A DNA stretch of 64,000 bases from Bradyrhizobium sediminis (GCF_018736105.1 NZ_CP076135.1:2478001-2542000); one strand, 5' to 3'; numbered from the stretch's first letter, positions 8,342-17,991 are shown. The notes: generated from the letters alone by a model not told the origin. Numbers and translations: made by a program.

Positions 8342-8920
8342 TTGAGTGAGAAATCGACCATGCGCCGCTCGCAACGCCTGATCGCCGCCGCCGTCGTCGT
8401 CGCATTGTCGGGCGCGCTGGCCGGCTGCGCCGGCGGCATGAGCAGCTTCGATCCCTCCGATCTGCTCGATTTCCTCGATACCAAGAAGAAGCTTCCGGGC
8501 GAGCGCAAGCCGGTATTTCCCGAAGGCGTGCCGGGCCTCGAGCAGGGCGTGCCGAAGGATTTGTACAAGGGCTCCCGGCAGGAGCAGATCGACCGGCAGA
8601 ACGCCGAGGCCGCGGCGGCCGCCGCCGCGCCGCCTGCGGAGGAGCCGAAAGCTAAACGTGGAGCGAAGCCGGGCAAGCCCCCCGTCACCGCCAGCCGGGC
8701 GCCACAACCCGCCGCCGCGCCGGATCCTGATGCCGCGCCTGAGGAGGATGGCAGTACGGCTGCTGCGCCGCCGCCGCCGAAGCCGGCGAAGATCGTGCGC
8801 CGCCGCACCACCGCGCCGCCACCCGATCCGCCGGCCGCCCAACCCGCACAGCCTGCGCAATCGCAACAATCCGCCGCGCCATTCCCGGCGCCGCTGCCGA
8901 GCGGCACCTTTACGCGCTAA
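8342..8920 (+). CDS. Alanine/proline-rich lipoprotein between the YfgM-like gene and der
   Basis: 192 residues from TTG 8342, preceded by GGGAAAGAGAG; an alternative ATG lies at 8360. The leader ends in a lipobox LAGC (Cys29). After it comes a conserved-looking patch, [20 protein letters not shown] and [16 protein letters not shown], then about 110 residues of low-complexity Ala/Pro. The LPGER patch resembles the N-terminal region of alphaproteobacterial BamB proteins, but no propeller follows. The product is probably anchored in the outer membrane with a flexible tail. Function is unknown. Confidence 0.75.
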   Translation: MSEKSTMRRSQRLIAAAVVVALSGALAGCAGGMSSFDPSDLLDFLDTKKKLPGERKPVFPEGVPGLEQGVPKDLYKGSRQEQIDRQNAEAAAAAAAPPAEEPKAKRGAKPGKPPVTASRAPQPAAAPDPDAAPEEDGSTAAAPPPPKPAKIVRRRTTAPPPDPPAAQPAQPAQSQQSAAPFPAPLPSGTFTR

Positions 8921-8973
8921 TACGTTGCTTCATCCAATTGACACGCGCTTCCCAAAGAGCGCACGGAAATCTT

Positions 8974-10359
8974 ATGTCTTTCACGATTGCCATTATCGGC
9001 CGGCCCAATGTCGGAAAATCGACGCTGTTCAACCGGCTGGTCGGGCAGAAGCTCGCGCTGGTCGATGACACGCCCGGCGTCACCCGCGACCGCCGCGAGG
9101 GCCAGGGGCGGCTCGGGGATCTCGAATTTACCCTGATCGACACCGCCGGCCTCGACGAGGGCGCCAAGGGCTCGCTCACCGCGCGCATGCAGGAGCAGAC
9201 CGAGACCGCGATCGCGCTTGCCGATGCCCTGATGTTCGTGATCGACGCCCGCGCCGGGCTGACGCCGAACGATCGCGGCTTTGCCGATTTCGCCCGCCGC
9301 GCCAACAAGCCGGTGGTGCTGGTCGCCAACAAGAGCGAGGGCAAGCAGGGCGATGCCGGCGCGATGGAAGCCTACGCGCTGGGGCTCGGCGAGCCGATCC
9401 AGATTTCGGCCGAACACGGTGAAGGCCTCAGCGATCTCTATGACGCGCTGCGCGCGGTGATGCCGGAGCCCGCCGGCGAAGCCGAGGAATTCGACGATGA
9501 CGATATCATCGTGTCGGATGAGGATCTCGCCAAGCGTCCAATCCGGGTGGCGATCGTCGGCCGTCCCAATGCCGGCAAGTCGACGCTGATCAATCACCTG
9601 CTCGGCGAGGAGCGGCTGTTGACCAGCGCCGAGGCCGGCACTACCCGCGATTCCATTGCCGTCGAAGTCACCTGGCAGGGCCGGGATTTTCGCGTGTTCG
9701 ATACCGCCGGCCTGCGGCGGCGCTCGCGGATCGAGGAAAAGCTGGAAAAGCTCTCGGTCTCGGACGCGCTGCGCGCTATCCGCTTCGCCGAAGTCGTGGT
9801 GCTGATGATGGACGCGCAGAACCGGTTCGAGGAGCAGGATCTGCGCATCGCCGACCTGATCGAGCGCGAGGGACGCGCGCTGGTGATCGCGGTCAACAAA
9901 TGGGACCTGATGGGGAAACAGTCGAGCCTGATATCGGCGCTGCGCACCGACGCCGATCACCTCCTGCCGCAGGTCAGGGGCGCGCCGATCGTCGCGGTGT
10001 CCGGCCTGATGGGCGAGGGCATCGACCGGCTGATGAGCGCGATCGAACAGGCTTACGCGGTGTGGAACAAGCGGGTGCCGACGGCCTCGCTCAATCGCTG
10101 GTTCGAGCAGGCGGTGGACGCCAACCCGCCGCCGGCGGTGTCCGGCCGCCGGCTCAAGCTGAACTACATCACGCAAGCCAAGGCGCGGCCGCCGAGTTTC
10201 ATCCTGTTCTGTTCGCGCGCCGACGCCGTGCCGCAATCCTACCTGCGCTACCTCGTCAACTCCTTGCGTGAATATTTCGAACTGCCGGGCACGCCGGTGC
10301 GGATCTCCTTGCGCGAAAAAGCCAACCCCTTCGCCCACAAGCGCAAGCGGCCTTCGTAA
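8974..10359 (+). CDS. der: Ribosome-assembly GTPase Der (EngA)
   Basis: 461 residues with two tandem GTPase domains and a C-terminal KH-like domain, the normal Der build. The first P-loop is GRPNVGKST (about residue 8) and the second GRPNAGKST (about 196). The second NKxD box is NKWD at residue 308. The C-terminus ends in the typical KRKRPS basic tail. Der acts in late 50S subunit maturation and is usually essential. The ATG at 8974 is preferred over an upstream TTG because GGAAA stands 7 bases before it and the protein then starts [12 protein letters not shown], as in relatives. Confidence 0.97.
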   Translation: MSFTIAIIGRPNVGKSTLFNRLVGQKLALVDDTPGVTRDRREGQGRLGDLEFTLIDTAGLDEGAKGSLTARMQEQTETAIALADALMFVIDARAGLTPNDRGFADFARRANKPVVLVANKSEGKQGDAGAMEAYALGLGEPIQISAEHGEGLSDLYDALRAVMPEPAGEAEEFDDDDIIVSDEDLAKRPIRVAIVGRPNAGKSTLINHLLGEERLLTSAEAGTTRDSIAVEVTWQGRDFRVFDTAGLRRRSRIEEKLEKLSVSDALRAIRFAEVVVLMMDAQNRFEEQDLRIADLIEREGRALVIAVNKWDLMGKQSSLISALRTDADHLLPQVRGAPIVAVSGLMGEGIDRLMSAIEQAYAVWNKRVPTASLNRWFEQAVDANPPPAVSGRRLKLNYITQAKARPPSFILFCSRADAVPQSYLRYLVNSLREYFELPGTPVRISLREKANPFAHKRKRPS

Positions 10360-10488
10360 GCGGCACGCGCGGGCGGGCCGTCTGTCAAAGTTGTGTCTCC
10401 ACCCGCCTATGGTTCGCGGCTGTCGAACCGTCGCAGACGGCAACGTCGATCAAGCCGATGGAACGAAGTGGATGTCGGTGACGCTGAT

Positions 10489-11220
10489 CTAGAACTTCCA
10501 GGAAAGCGCGCCCCTGAGCGTTTGGCTGGTGAGCCTCAAGCGGTACGTACCGCCATCGGAAGCAACGTAGTCTCTACTGCCAAAGTCGTCGTAGATATAT
10601 TGCAGCCGACCGAGCAGATTTTGGTTGAATGCGTACTCGACGCCGGCCCCAACCGAAAGGCCCACATATGTTTCGCTGATTCCGTTGGCAGGCGGAGCGC
10701 CAGGCGCCACGCCCTCTTGAAAGTCAAGGCCAGCGATCGCTAGGCCGCCCGTGGCGAAAATCAACCATCGATCTGACGCAAAGCCGGCCTTGCCGACGAA
10801 GTGGCTGTCCCACCTCAAGTTATATGTGTTGGGTGCATGTTGAATAACGGGAGGCGGTGGCAGTGGAGGTGGAGGAGGTGGCGGCGCCGTACCGTGCCCC
10901 TGCGCGTCGCTCCAGCCGAAGTCTCCTTCAATTCCCAGGACAAGCGGTCCCGATTGCCAGTTGTATCCCGCGAGGACGCCGCCCACTGCACCATTGGTTG
11001 GCGCTCCGGACTCGGTCAGCACGCCGTTGTCGAATACGCGCGATCTGCCCCAGAGATGTCCGACGTGGGCACCGACATAGAACCCCGACCAATCGTAGGC
11101 GGGGTTCACCATGACCGGAGCTTTTGTGTACACCGGCGCTGGTAAGTCTGCGGCCGACGCCGCGTTCGTTCCTGCGATGACGATTACAGCGGTCGCAACA
11201 ATGAGCCTTGAACTTGCCAT
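10489..11220 (-). CDS. Omp25/Omp31-type outer-membrane beta-barrel protein
   Basis: 243 residues. A signal peptide is cut after ASA at about residue 23, leaving ADLPAPVYTKAP, the classic start of rhizobial Omp25-like porin-family proteins. The sequence YDWSGFYVGAHVGHLWG follows, and the protein ends in Phe (GALSWKF), the outer-membrane insertion signal. Alternating strands make up an eight-stranded barrel. One loop (about residues 110-125) is a run of prolines, APPPPPPPLPPPPV, unusual for the family. GAGAGG precedes the ATG as ribosome site. Probably a surface structural protein. Confidence 0.88.
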   Translation of the reverse strand: MASSRLIVATAVIVIAGTNAASAADLPAPVYTKAPVMVNPAYDWSGFYVGAHVGHLWGRSRVFDNGVLTESGAPTNGAVGGVLAGYNWQSGPLVLGIEGDFGWSDAQGHGTAPPPPPPPLPPPPVIQHAPNTYNLRWDSHFVGKAGFASDRWLIFATGGLAIAGLDFQEGVAPGAPPANGISETYVGLSVGAGVEYAFNQNLLGRLQYIYDDFGSRDYVASDGGTYRLRLTSQTLRGALSWKF

Positions 11221-11340
11221 GACACCTCTCGATCAGTTAGCCGAGAAGTAGAAGCCCAGCTTGGGAAAAGTCGTACTCTGAAGCTCCCGGGCCGTTCGTC
11301 CACCGAACGATCGATGCTGAAGAGAAACACGACGAGTGTT

Positions 11341-11406
11341 GCGAAAATGCTGCAAGATGAGAGAGGCCGCGTGATGGCCGTCAACAAATGGGATCTGATG
11401 GGGAAG
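11341..11406 (+). pseudogene. Fragment resembling the G4 (NKWD) region of der
   Basis: Bases 11380-11405 match der 9892-9917 at 25 of 26 positions. In frame they encode [10 protein letters not shown], exactly as der does. The preceding codons (VAKMLQDERGR) resemble the der segment [12 protein letters not shown]. The similarity stops abruptly after the MGK codons. No P-loop or other GTPase part is present, so this is a remnant rather than a gene. It lies about 1 kb beyond the intact der, on the far side of the outer-membrane protein gene. Confidence 0.6.
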
Positions 11407-11570
11407 ATGGGAGAAAGCCGATCCGTTTACCCACAGGCGCGAGCATTCGTCGTGAAGGACATTCAACTTTCCGTGAATCGAATCGACGAGAGCCGGCGCG
11501 CTGGTCGCCGATGAGACTTGCTTTCCTTCATGGCAGAAAGCTGTTCCTGCATCGGCGGCCGCTTGCGGCC

Positions 11571-11614
11571 GCGCTACAAATAACGTAGTAAAATTGCTAC
11601 GTTTATTGTAGCGC
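11571..11614. promoter_or_regulatory. 18-bp imperfect inverted repeat with 8-base spacer
   Basis: Left arm 11571-11588 (GCGCTACAAATAACGTAG) and right arm 11597-11614 pair at 16 of 18 positions. The inner seven (AACGTAG/CTACGTT minus mismatches) are perfect around the spacer TAAAATTG. The site is far more AT-rich than its surroundings and lies 205 bases before the LuxR-type gene. It could be an operator, or the crossover site of a tyrosine recombinase, which has the same arm-spacer-arm layout. A terminator is less likely because there is no T-run. Confidence 0.5.
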
Positions 11615-11819
11615 TGTAATTGCCGAATTGAAGTTCTTCGCGTTGGTCCAGCTCGCCATCGTTTCCCTCCAGGCCTTGTGTCCCGATCTCAACTATGCTG
11701 CAGGGGGCGGCGAAACCGGGCCCTGGGTCACATCAATTGTGCCAGCGGCTCGCAACTCGGCTGCGGTTGCGTCGACGACCACTGGCCGGGGTGTCCGTCT
11801 TCGAGGATGACCATGGATC

Positions 11820-12947
11820 ATGGCAAAGCAACTCTCCGAACTCATCAGTGAAATTTATGATGCCGCGCTTGCCCCCTCGCTGTGGGAGCACGTTGTTGGC
11901 AAGGCCGGGCGTTTCGTCGGCGGCTCTGCGGCGTCGATCTTTTCCAAGAGCCCGACCTCCGGGGAAGGCAGCGTCTATTGCGAATCCGGCATCGGGCCTC
12001 ACTATCGGCAACTCTATTTCGACAAATACATAAGATTCGACCCGACCACGACCGGCCACTACTTTGCTGATGTCGGGCAGCCGATCGCGGTAGCGGACCT
12101 GATGGCTTACGATGAGTTCCTGGACACGCGGTTCTACAAGGAGTGGGTCCAACCGCAGGGCCTGGTGGATTTCGTATCGGCGGTGCTCGATAAATCAATG
12201 ACTACCGCCGCGTTTTTCGGAGTGTTTCGCCACGAACGCGACGGTGTTGTCGACGATGACGCGCGGCGGCGCATGCGCCTTATCGTTCCGCACGTTCGGC
12301 GGGCGGTGCTCGTCGGCAGGCTGTTCGATCTCAAATCGGCGGAGGCTGCTACTTTCGCCGATACGCTCGATGGCCTCAACACCGGGATCTGCCTTGTCGA
12401 TTCCTTGGGACGGATCGTTCATGCAAACCTTGCATGTCATGTTATTCTTGACGACGGCAATGCCCTGTTTGCGGCCGAAGGGCGGCTCGTCGCGCGCGAT
12501 GCGAAATTCGATTGCACCTTGCAGCAGCTATTTGCGGCTGCGGGTGGCGGCGATGCGGCAATCGGAACGCAAGGCATCGCCTTGCCGCTGACGGGGCAGA
12601 ACGGCGCGCGTTATGTTGTCCACACGCTGCCGCTGACGTCCGGGGCCCGGCGCACTAAAGGCATTGCTGCGACGGCAGTGTTCATTCGCAGGGTCGCGCT
12701 GGAAACCCTGTCGCCTCCCGAGGTGATCGCCCGGACTTACAAGCTGACCCCGACCGAGTTGCGCGTGCTGCTTGCCATCGTTGAGGTCGGCGGTGTTCCG
12801 GAAGTCGCTGCCGCGCTCGGTGTTGGAGAGACGACGATCAAGACGCACCTCCGCCGCCTGTTTGGAAAAACCGGCGCCGATCGCCAGGCCGATCTTGTCA
12901 AGATCGTTGCGGGATTTGCATCGCCGCTGATCAGCCAGGGCATGTGA
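11820..12947 (+). CDS. LuxR-type transcriptional regulator with N-terminal sensor region
   Basis: 375 residues. The C-terminal 65 residues are a LuxR/FixJ-type helix-turn-helix: LTPTELRVLLAIVEVGGVPE, then VAAALGVGETTIKTHLRRLF as the recognition helix. The N-terminal two thirds carry no recognisable receiver domain; the segment around 20-170 resembles the GAF-like region of solitary Bradyrhizobium LuxR proteins, and a PAS-like stretch (GLNTGICLVDSLGRIVHANL) lies around 190-210. It is a one-component regulator with unknown signal. The next genes downstream are a DUF6894 protein and an autotransporter, possible targets. Confidence 0.88.
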   Translation: MAKQLSELISEIYDAALAPSLWEHVVGKAGRFVGGSAASIFSKSPTSGEGSVYCESGIGPHYRQLYFDKYIRFDPTTTGHYFADVGQPIAVADLMAYDEFLDTRFYKEWVQPQGLVDFVSAVLDKSMTTAAFFGVFRHERDGVVDDDARRRMRLIVPHVRRAVLVGRLFDLKSAEAATFADTLDGLNTGICLVDSLGRIVHANLACHVILDDGNALFAAEGRLVARDAKFDCTLQQLFAAAGGGDAAIGTQGIALPLTGQNGARYVVHTLPLTSGARRTKGIAATAVFIRRVALETLSPPEVIARTYKLTPTELRVLLAIVEVGGVPEVAAALGVGETTIKTHLRRLFGKTGADRQADLVKIVAGFASPLISQGM

Positions 12948-13291
12948 TGTGGCGAGTACCGGTTTTCCGTAAGGATCAAAAAGATCGGGGTGCGATGCGC
13001 TGAGGGCTTGCGCCAGTGGCAGTTCGCCGCCGTGCGCGCATCCTGTCTCCTGCGTTCGAATGATGCCAGCCGCATCAGGCACAGGTATGAATATCCTTCG
13101 CTGCCCCCAGGCTGCGAGCCAGGGTGTGCCGCTTGCCCGATTCCAAAATCGGGAAAGCCAGGTAATCCAACGTTGCTGGTCATTCGCCTCTGCCGCAAGC
13201 GGTACCGGGGTGAAGTCGTGGGGCCTAGCAAAATACGACCGATGAATCCCGATGCGGCCTCGGCCGCGTCTCTCTTCATGGTGCCAAAAGC
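12948..13291. other. Intergenic region with terminator-like hairpin
   Basis: A 344-base interval after the LuxR-type gene. It contains a perfect 7-bp hairpin CCCGATT-CCAA-AATCGGG at 13136-13153. Bases 12955-12985 (GAGTACCGGTTTTCCG) loosely resemble the dispersed repeat near 42.6 kb. No convincing gene is seen. Confidence 0.4.
13136..13153. terminator. Short hairpin, possible terminator of the LuxR-type gene
   Basis: Perfect 7-bp stem with a 4-base loop, 190 bases after the stop. No T-run follows, so this is weak evidence. Confidence 0.3.
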
Positions 13292-13531
13292 ATGTCTCGT
13301 TTCTTCTTTGATCTCTTCTTCGATCGTTATGTTGTTCTCGATCCCGGAGGAATGCTGTTCGAATATCCTACCAGCGCGGCAGCGGCGGCGGACGAATTGG
13401 CGCGACATCTTCTCCTGATGCGATCGGAACTGCGTAACAGCGGAAGCTGGATACGTGTCAGGGACGAGCGCAGAAGGGAAGTCTACCGATCGTCGATCGA
13501 TCCCGACGCTGCCGGTGGCAGCACGACATGA
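13292..13531 (+). CDS. DUF6894-family small protein
   Basis: 79 residues. The start [20 protein letters not shown], the region [13 protein letters not shown] and the later [14 protein letters not shown] follow the pattern of a small Rhizobiales family: an RFYFD-like start, a central Ala-rich helix and a final strand with V-x-V-R-D-E. Such proteins are abundant in Bradyrhizobium and have no known function. The last strand here is shortened and ends in [12 protein letters not shown]. The gene lies in the accessory block ahead of the autotransporter. Family assignment is by pattern only. Confidence 0.65.
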   Translation: MSRFFFDLFFDRYVVLDPGGMLFEYPTSAAAAADELARHLLLMRSELRNSGSWIRVRDERRREVYRSSIDPDAAGGSTT

Positions 13532-13835
13532 CGATGGGCGCCGGGCCGACGTTACGGGCCTTCAGGATTGTCGCTGCATTGCCGCGCGTTTCGCCGGCGT
13601 CGTAGCCGATCGGTGCGTCGCGTATCGAGTCCGCGCCTGCGCCATCGGTATCGCATCATACAGCCACCGGCTTCATGTCGTATTTTTGCAACAGTCGCTG
13701 ACAATGGCGCGAAGAACCATCCGTGCGCTTCGCCGGCTCCTGCGTTCGAGGGACGCCGGCGGTTCTGTGCGTGACTACGGTGAATGCATCGAAGCATGGC
13801 TTCGGCGATTCGAGACATCGGATTGCAGAATAGGA
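13532..13835. other. Leader region of the autotransporter gene
   Basis: A 304-base interval. The autotransporter frame stays open through it, with an alternative ATG at 13704 (starting [17 protein letters not shown]) that has no good ribosome site. A promoter is expected here, but no clear -35/-10 pair stands out. Confidence 0.35.
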
Positions 13836-13865
13836 ATGGGAATGGGAATGGGAATGGGAATGGAC
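13836..13865 (+). repeat. Hexanucleotide ATGGGA tandem repeat at the autotransporter start
   Basis: Four full ATGGGA units and a fifth ATGGAC. They give five in-frame ATG codons (13836, 13842, 13848, 13854, 13860) and an N-terminus of repeated Met-Gly. Copy-number change by slippage would keep the frame but alter the number of start codons and purine-rich ribosome-site cores. Confidence 0.8.
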
Positions 13866-16505
13866 CGGGCCGTCATCAATGGATTTGGGCAGCTGCCCTC
13901 GGCACGCCGTCGCTTTGCGCAAGGTCATGTGTTTGCACTGGCAATGGGCATCGCGCCGTTCGCGATGGTGGAGCGCGCAGAAGCGGCGTGCACGACCACC
14001 GGCACCACGGTCGAATGCACCGGTACCAATAACCCTGGCTTCGGCGCCCCGACTGACAACGGCCTCACGTACCATGTCGGATCCGGCGCTTCGATCACCG
14101 CAACGGGAGCACCCGGCATACAGTTCAATCACGATGGTATAGTCAATGTCGATAGTGGTGGCAGCATCAGTTCAGACACGGATGGCGTGAATAACAGCAG
14201 TGCCAGCATGAACAATGCCGGAGCCATATCGGGAGCCCATAGCGGCATCAGTTCGATCTCCGATCTCGATGTCACAAACTCAGGGTCCATCACGGGTACG
14301 GCCGCCGTCAGTTTTGGCGTCCTCGCTCATCGGCTCGTCCTGAAGAATTCGGGGATTGGTGCCGTCATATCCGGCGTAACCAACGGCATTAATGCCAGCG
14401 GCGAGACCGTCGATATCACCAACTCGGCGGTCATTATGGCGACCGGCGCGAACGGTGTCGGTATCCGGGGCACGAACACCTCCGGGACCACCACAGTGAG
14501 GAATTCCGGGACGGGCACGATAGCCGGCGATGCCTTTGGTATCGTTGCGTCAAACGGTACCGCCACCGTCAACGTCAGCAACGCCGGCACTATTTCGGGG
14601 ACGGGCGTAACCGGTGTTGGCATCGACGGCGTTACCGTCAACGTTACCGACAACACCGGCACGATTTCGGGCGGCCTCAACGGCGTCCATGCCTCAACCA
14701 TCGCGACCGTCAACAATTCCGGCTCGGTTGTTGGCGGTACCGACGGCATCGTCGCGAAGGTCGTCAACGTGACCAATTTCGGCACCGTCTCAGGCGGCAG
14801 TGTAGCGATCTTTTCGCTTAACGGCGGTGCCACGGTGACCAATGCGAGCACCGGCACGATTTCCGGCGGGACAGCCATCTTCGCCAACAATGGCGACGCC
14901 ATCATCAACAATGCCGGCAGGATACAGGCAACGAGCGCATTTGGGAGTGCCATTCAGTCAAACACGAACGCCGACGTCACCAACTCTGGCTCGATTACCG
15001 CGGGAGCGGGTGTCGGGATCTTCAGCGGCGGCAGCGCTAGAGTGACGAATTCGGGGACAATATCGGTGGGGGCAAACGGCATCGCCGTGTTCGGTAACGT
15101 CGGCGTAAACGTCACCAATACAGGTACCATTTCCGGAGCGACTGGCATCTTCAGCAACGGAGCTTCGAATATTGTCAATTCCGGCACTATCATCGGCACT
15201 GGCGGCACGGCGATAAGACTGTCGAACGCCGCCGACACGCTGACGCTGCTGAACGGTTCGCGCATCGTCGGTGTGGTCGATATGGGCTTCGGCAACGACG
15301 TGGTGAATGTGATCGGCGCCGCGCCAAGCAGCCGGGTATCGTCGCTCACGACCGTCGCGGTTCCGACCTTCATCAATTTCACCGGCGTCCTCAATACCAG
15401 CTTCATCGGCAGCGGTTTCACTGGCCCGGCGGTGCAGGCCGGCAACCAGCTCGCCACACTCGATCCCACCGCGCTGGCGCAGACCGACCGCACCCTGATG
15501 GATTTCACCGGCGGCGTGTCGTCGCTGGTGCAGGGCCGGCTCAACGGCGTGCCGCCGTCCTCGAACGGCGCGATGATGGCGATGGCCTATGCGCCCGAAA
15601 GCAGCCGTGCCGGGCGTTTCAGCAAGGCGCCGGGGATGAATTCCGGCTGGGCGAACCCTGCGCCGATCACGGTGTGGGCCTCGAGCTTCGGCGGCCAGCG
15701 CACCCAGGATGAGACGGGTGCGACGTTGCGCGCCACCTCGACGGCCTGGGGCGCGGCCATGGGCATCGACCGCAGGGTGCGGTCGGACTGGTTGGTCGGC
15801 GGGTTCATCGGCGGCGGCGCCGGCGGGCTATCGGTCGATTTGAATTCGCAGACGGTGGACACCGATTACGTGTTCGGTGGCGTCTACAGCCGCTTCGAAT
15901 GGGCCTCGCAATTCTTCGACCTCACCGTGCAGGGCGGCAATGCCTCCAACAAGTCGAGGCGGCTGGTGCTGAACAATCTCGCCGCGGGCGGCATGGAGAC
16001 GGCGGCGGCTGACTACCACGGCTGGTTCATCAGCCCGGAGGTCGCCTACGGCTTCCGCTACGGCGTCGGCAACGGCTACGTGCTGACGCCGACCGCGCGC
16101 CTGCGCTATGTCGCGGGAATGTTCGACGGTTACCGCGAGACCGGGTCGGCGCAGGGCCTGACGGTCGGCAATCGCACGCTTCAGAACTTCGAGGAGCGCG
16201 GCGAGCTTGATGTATCGAAGGTGACGACCTTCTTCGGCGGTGAGCACAGCCTCAAGACCAACGTGCATGGCGGGGTGATCGCCCAGCAGCGGGCAGGCGA
16301 CGCCACCATCAGCGCCATCTTGATCGGGCAGAACCTCGCCTTCGCGACGCCCGGCAAGGGCAGCACGGTCGGGGCTGTGGCCGGTGCAGGGTTCGATTAC
16401 CACGTCCGCGCAAACTTTGCGGTGTTCGGCGCCGTCGAAGGCATGATGATGTCCGACCAGAGCCGTATCGGAACGGCGAAAGGCGGTGTGCGGGTCACGT
16501 TCTGA
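13836..16505 (+). CDS. Autotransporter adhesin (type Va) with beta-solenoid passenger
   Basis: About 889 residues if translation starts at the first ATG of the ATGGGA repeat (13704 is an alternative). A signal peptide ends near MVERAEA (about residue 47). The passenger (about 48-590) is built of short repeats of the type N-S-G-S-I-T-G and N-A-G-T-I-S-G, the hallmark of a parallel beta-helix with many polar turns. The last roughly 290 residues form the autotransporter barrel, which starts around [11 protein letters not shown] and ends GGVRVTF with the terminal Phe. The product would display a fibre on the surface for adhesion. No protease triad is seen. A hairpin follows the stop. Confidence 0.9.
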   Translation: MGMGMGMGMDRAVINGFGQLPSARRRFAQGHVFALAMGIAPFAMVERAEAACTTTGTTVECTGTNNPGFGAPTDNGLTYHVGSGASITATGAPGIQFNHDGIVNVDSGGSISSDTDGVNNSSASMNNAGAISGAHSGISSISDLDVTNSGSITGTAAVSFGVLAHRLVLKNSGIGAVISGVTNGINASGETVDITNSAVIMATGANGVGIRGTNTSGTTTVRNSGTGTIAGDAFGIVASNGTATVNVSNAGTISGTGVTGVGIDGVTVNVTDNTGTISGGLNGVHASTIATVNNSGSVVGGTDGIVAKVVNVTNFGTVSGGSVAIFSLNGGATVTNASTGTISGGTAIFANNGDAIINNAGRIQATSAFGSAIQSNTNADVTNSGSITAGAGVGIFSGGSARVTNSGTISVGANGIAVFGNVGVNVTNTGTISGATGIFSNGASNIVNSGTIIGTGGTAIRLSNAADTLTLLNGSRIVGVVDMGFGNDVVNVIGAAPSSRVSSLTTVAVPTFINFTGVLNTSFIGSGFTGPAVQAGNQLATLDPTALAQTDRTLMDFTGGVSSLVQGRLNGVPPSSNGAMMAMAYAPESSRAGRFSKAPGMNSGWANPAPITVWASSFGGQRTQDETGATLRATSTAWGAAMGIDRRVRSDWLVGGFIGGGAGGLSVDLNSQTVDTDYVFGGVYSRFEWASQFFDLTVQGGNASNKSRRLVLNNLAAGGMETAAADYHGWFISPEVAYGFRYGVGNGYVLTPTARLRYVAGMFDGYRETGSAQGLTVGNRTLQNFEERGELDVSKVTTFFGGEHSLKTNVHGGVIAQQRAGDATISAILIGQNLAFATPGKGSTVGAVAGAGFDYHVRANFAVFGAVEGMMMSDQSRIGTAKGGVRVTF

Positions 16506-16568
16506 CGTCGAATCGCGCGGCGAGGACGGCGTAGTTTCGTGAACATGGGTCGTGAACACAGAATGGTT

Positions 16569-16596
16569 GCCGCCTCCGCCGATCGAAGGAGGCGGC
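16569..16596 (+). terminator. Hairpin after the autotransporter gene
   Basis: Perfect 9-bp inverted repeat GCCGCCTCC/GGAGGCGGC with a 10-base loop, 63 bases after the autotransporter stop. It probably terminates that transcript. Confidence 0.55.
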
Positions 16597-16682
16597 GGCG
16601 CTACATGGAGTAGTCCCGCTTCGTCAGTCGGCGGGATTCCCGAAAACCGCGCCGGGTTGCCATCCGCGCCGGTGCGTGTGCT

Positions 16683-16720
16683 AGTCTGCGGGCGATAGCC
16701 AGCCCCATCGCCCGCAGACT
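16683..16720 (+). promoter_or_regulatory. 14-bp perfect inverted repeat directly before the MFS gene
   Basis: AGTCTGCGGGCGAT (16683-16696) and ATCGCCCGCAGACT (16707-16720) pair perfectly around a 10-base loop. The repeat ends 11 bases before the ATG, in the place where a ribosome site should be. It may be an operator for a repressor or a leader hairpin that limits translation. A weak TTGCCA box at 16657-16662 could be the -35 element. Confidence 0.6.
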
Positions 16721-16731
16721 CAGCACTGAAC

Positions 16732-17991
16732 ATGATCGACAAATCGCCCATGCGCGTGATCGGAGCGCCATTGCCAGACGCACCGGGCCGCGGTGCGGCG
16801 GCATTCATCTTCGTCACCATCCTGCTCGACATGCTGGCGCTCGGCCTGATCATGCCGATCCTGCCCAAGCTGGTAGAAAGCTTCGTCGATAACGACACCG
16901 CGAGCGCGGCGCGGATCTTCGGCGTGTTCGGCACCGCATGGGCGCTGATGCAGTTCTTCTGCTCGCCGATCCTCGGCGGCCTGTCGGACCGGTTCGGCCG
17001 GCGGCCGGTCATCCTGCTGTCGAATTTCGGGCTGGCGCTCGATTACGTCCTTATGGCGCTGGCGCCGTCGCTGATCTGGCTGTTCGTCGGCCGGGTGATC
17101 TCGGGCATCACGTCGGCCAGCGTCTCGACGGCCTTCGCCTACATCGCGGATGTGACGCCGCCGGAACGGCGCGCGGCGGTGTTCGGCAAGATCGGTGCGG
17201 CATTCGGCGCCGGTTTCATTCTCGGTCCTGCGCTCGGCGGGCTGCTCGGCGGCATCGATCCGCGGCTGCCGTTCTGGGCGGCGGCGGGCTTGAGTTTTGC
17301 CAACACGCTTTATGGCTTCCTGATCCTGCCGGAATCGCTGCCGCGCGATCGCCGCGCGCCGTTTCGCTGGAAGAGCGCAAACCCGGTGGGTGCATTGCAT
17401 CTCTTGCGCTCCGACCGGGTGCTCGCGGGACTGTCGGTGGCCAATTTCTTTGCGCAGACCGCGCATGTGGTGCTGCCGTCGACCTATGTGCTCTATGCAA
17501 CCTATCGTTACGGTTGGGACACCACGACCGTCGGCCTGACGCTGGCGATGGTCGGCCTCTGCGCCATGATCGTGCAGGGCCTCGGCATCGGGCCGATCGT
17601 GTCGCGTCTCGGCGAACGGCGCGCGCTGATGCTCGGGCTTTGCTGCGGCGCTCTCGGCTTCCTGATTTTCGCGCTGGCGCCGACCGGCCGCTTGTCCTGG
17701 CTCGGCATTCCCGTGATGGCATTGTGGGGGGTGTCGGGCGCGGCGATCCAGGCGCTGACGACGCAGCTGGTGGCGCCCGACCGACAGGGCCAGTTGCAGG
17801 GCGCGACATCGAGCGTGCAGAGCGTGGCCCAGCTGGTGGGACCGTTCCTGTTCACGCTGACCTTTGCCTATTTCATCGGCGCGAAGGCCCCGCTGCAATT
17901 GCCGGGGGCGCCGTTCCTCTTGGCCTCGGCGCTGTTGCTGCTGGCGCTTCTGATCGCGGCGCGCACGCTGGCGGGCGCGCGGGTCCGCTAG
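16732..17991 (+). CDS. Major facilitator superfamily exporter, TetA-like
   Basis: 419 residues with about 12 hydrophobic segments. The first helix begins FIFVTILLDMLALGLIMPIL, as in TetA-type drug/H+ antiporters. The loop after helix 2 has motif A, GGLSDRFGRRPV, and motif C-like glycines occur in GAAFGAGFILGPALGGLLGG. The central loop (about 190-215) is basic. It is probably a proton-coupled exporter of a small molecule; substrate cannot be told, and resistance is only one possibility. No Shine-Dalgarno sequence precedes the ATG, where a strong hairpin lies instead. The stop overlaps the stop of the convergent TPR gene. Confidence 0.88.
   Translation: MIDKSPMRVIGAPLPDAPGRGAAAFIFVTILLDMLALGLIMPILPKLVESFVDNDTASAARIFGVFGTAWALMQFFCSPILGGLSDRFGRRPVILLSNFGLALDYVLMALAPSLIWLFVGRVISGITSASVSTAFAYIADVTPPERRAAVFGKIGAAFGAGFILGPALGGLLGGIDPRLPFWAAAGLSFANTLYGFLILPESLPRDRRAPFRWKSANPVGALHLLRSDRVLAGLSVANFFAQTAHVVLPSTYVLYATYRYGWDTTTVGLTLAMVGLCAMIVQGLGIGPIVSRLGERRALMLGLCCGALGFLIFALAPTGRLSWLGIPVMALWGVSGAAIQALTTQLVAPDRQGQLQGATSSVQSVAQLVGPFLFTLTFAYFIGAKAPLQLPGAPFLLASALLLLALLIAARTLAGARVR

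Larger units (their letters stand above)
11221..11819. other. Gene-poor stretch with a der-like relic and a large inverted repeat
   Basis: A 599-base interval between the outer-membrane protein (minus) and the LuxR regulator (plus). It holds a der-like relic (11341-11406), a doubled GCGGCCGC palindrome (11555-11572) and a 44-base AT-rich inverted repeat (11571-11614). No intact gene is evident. Confidence 0.55.

Noticed and set aside
8917..10443. 508-codon open frame on the minus strand
   Set aside because: Antisense to der, which has all GTPase motifs.
13455..13835. Longer autotransporter start overlapping the DUF6894 gene
   Set aside because: The extension is Arg-rich, overlaps another gene and has no signal peptide; starts near the real signal sequence fit better.
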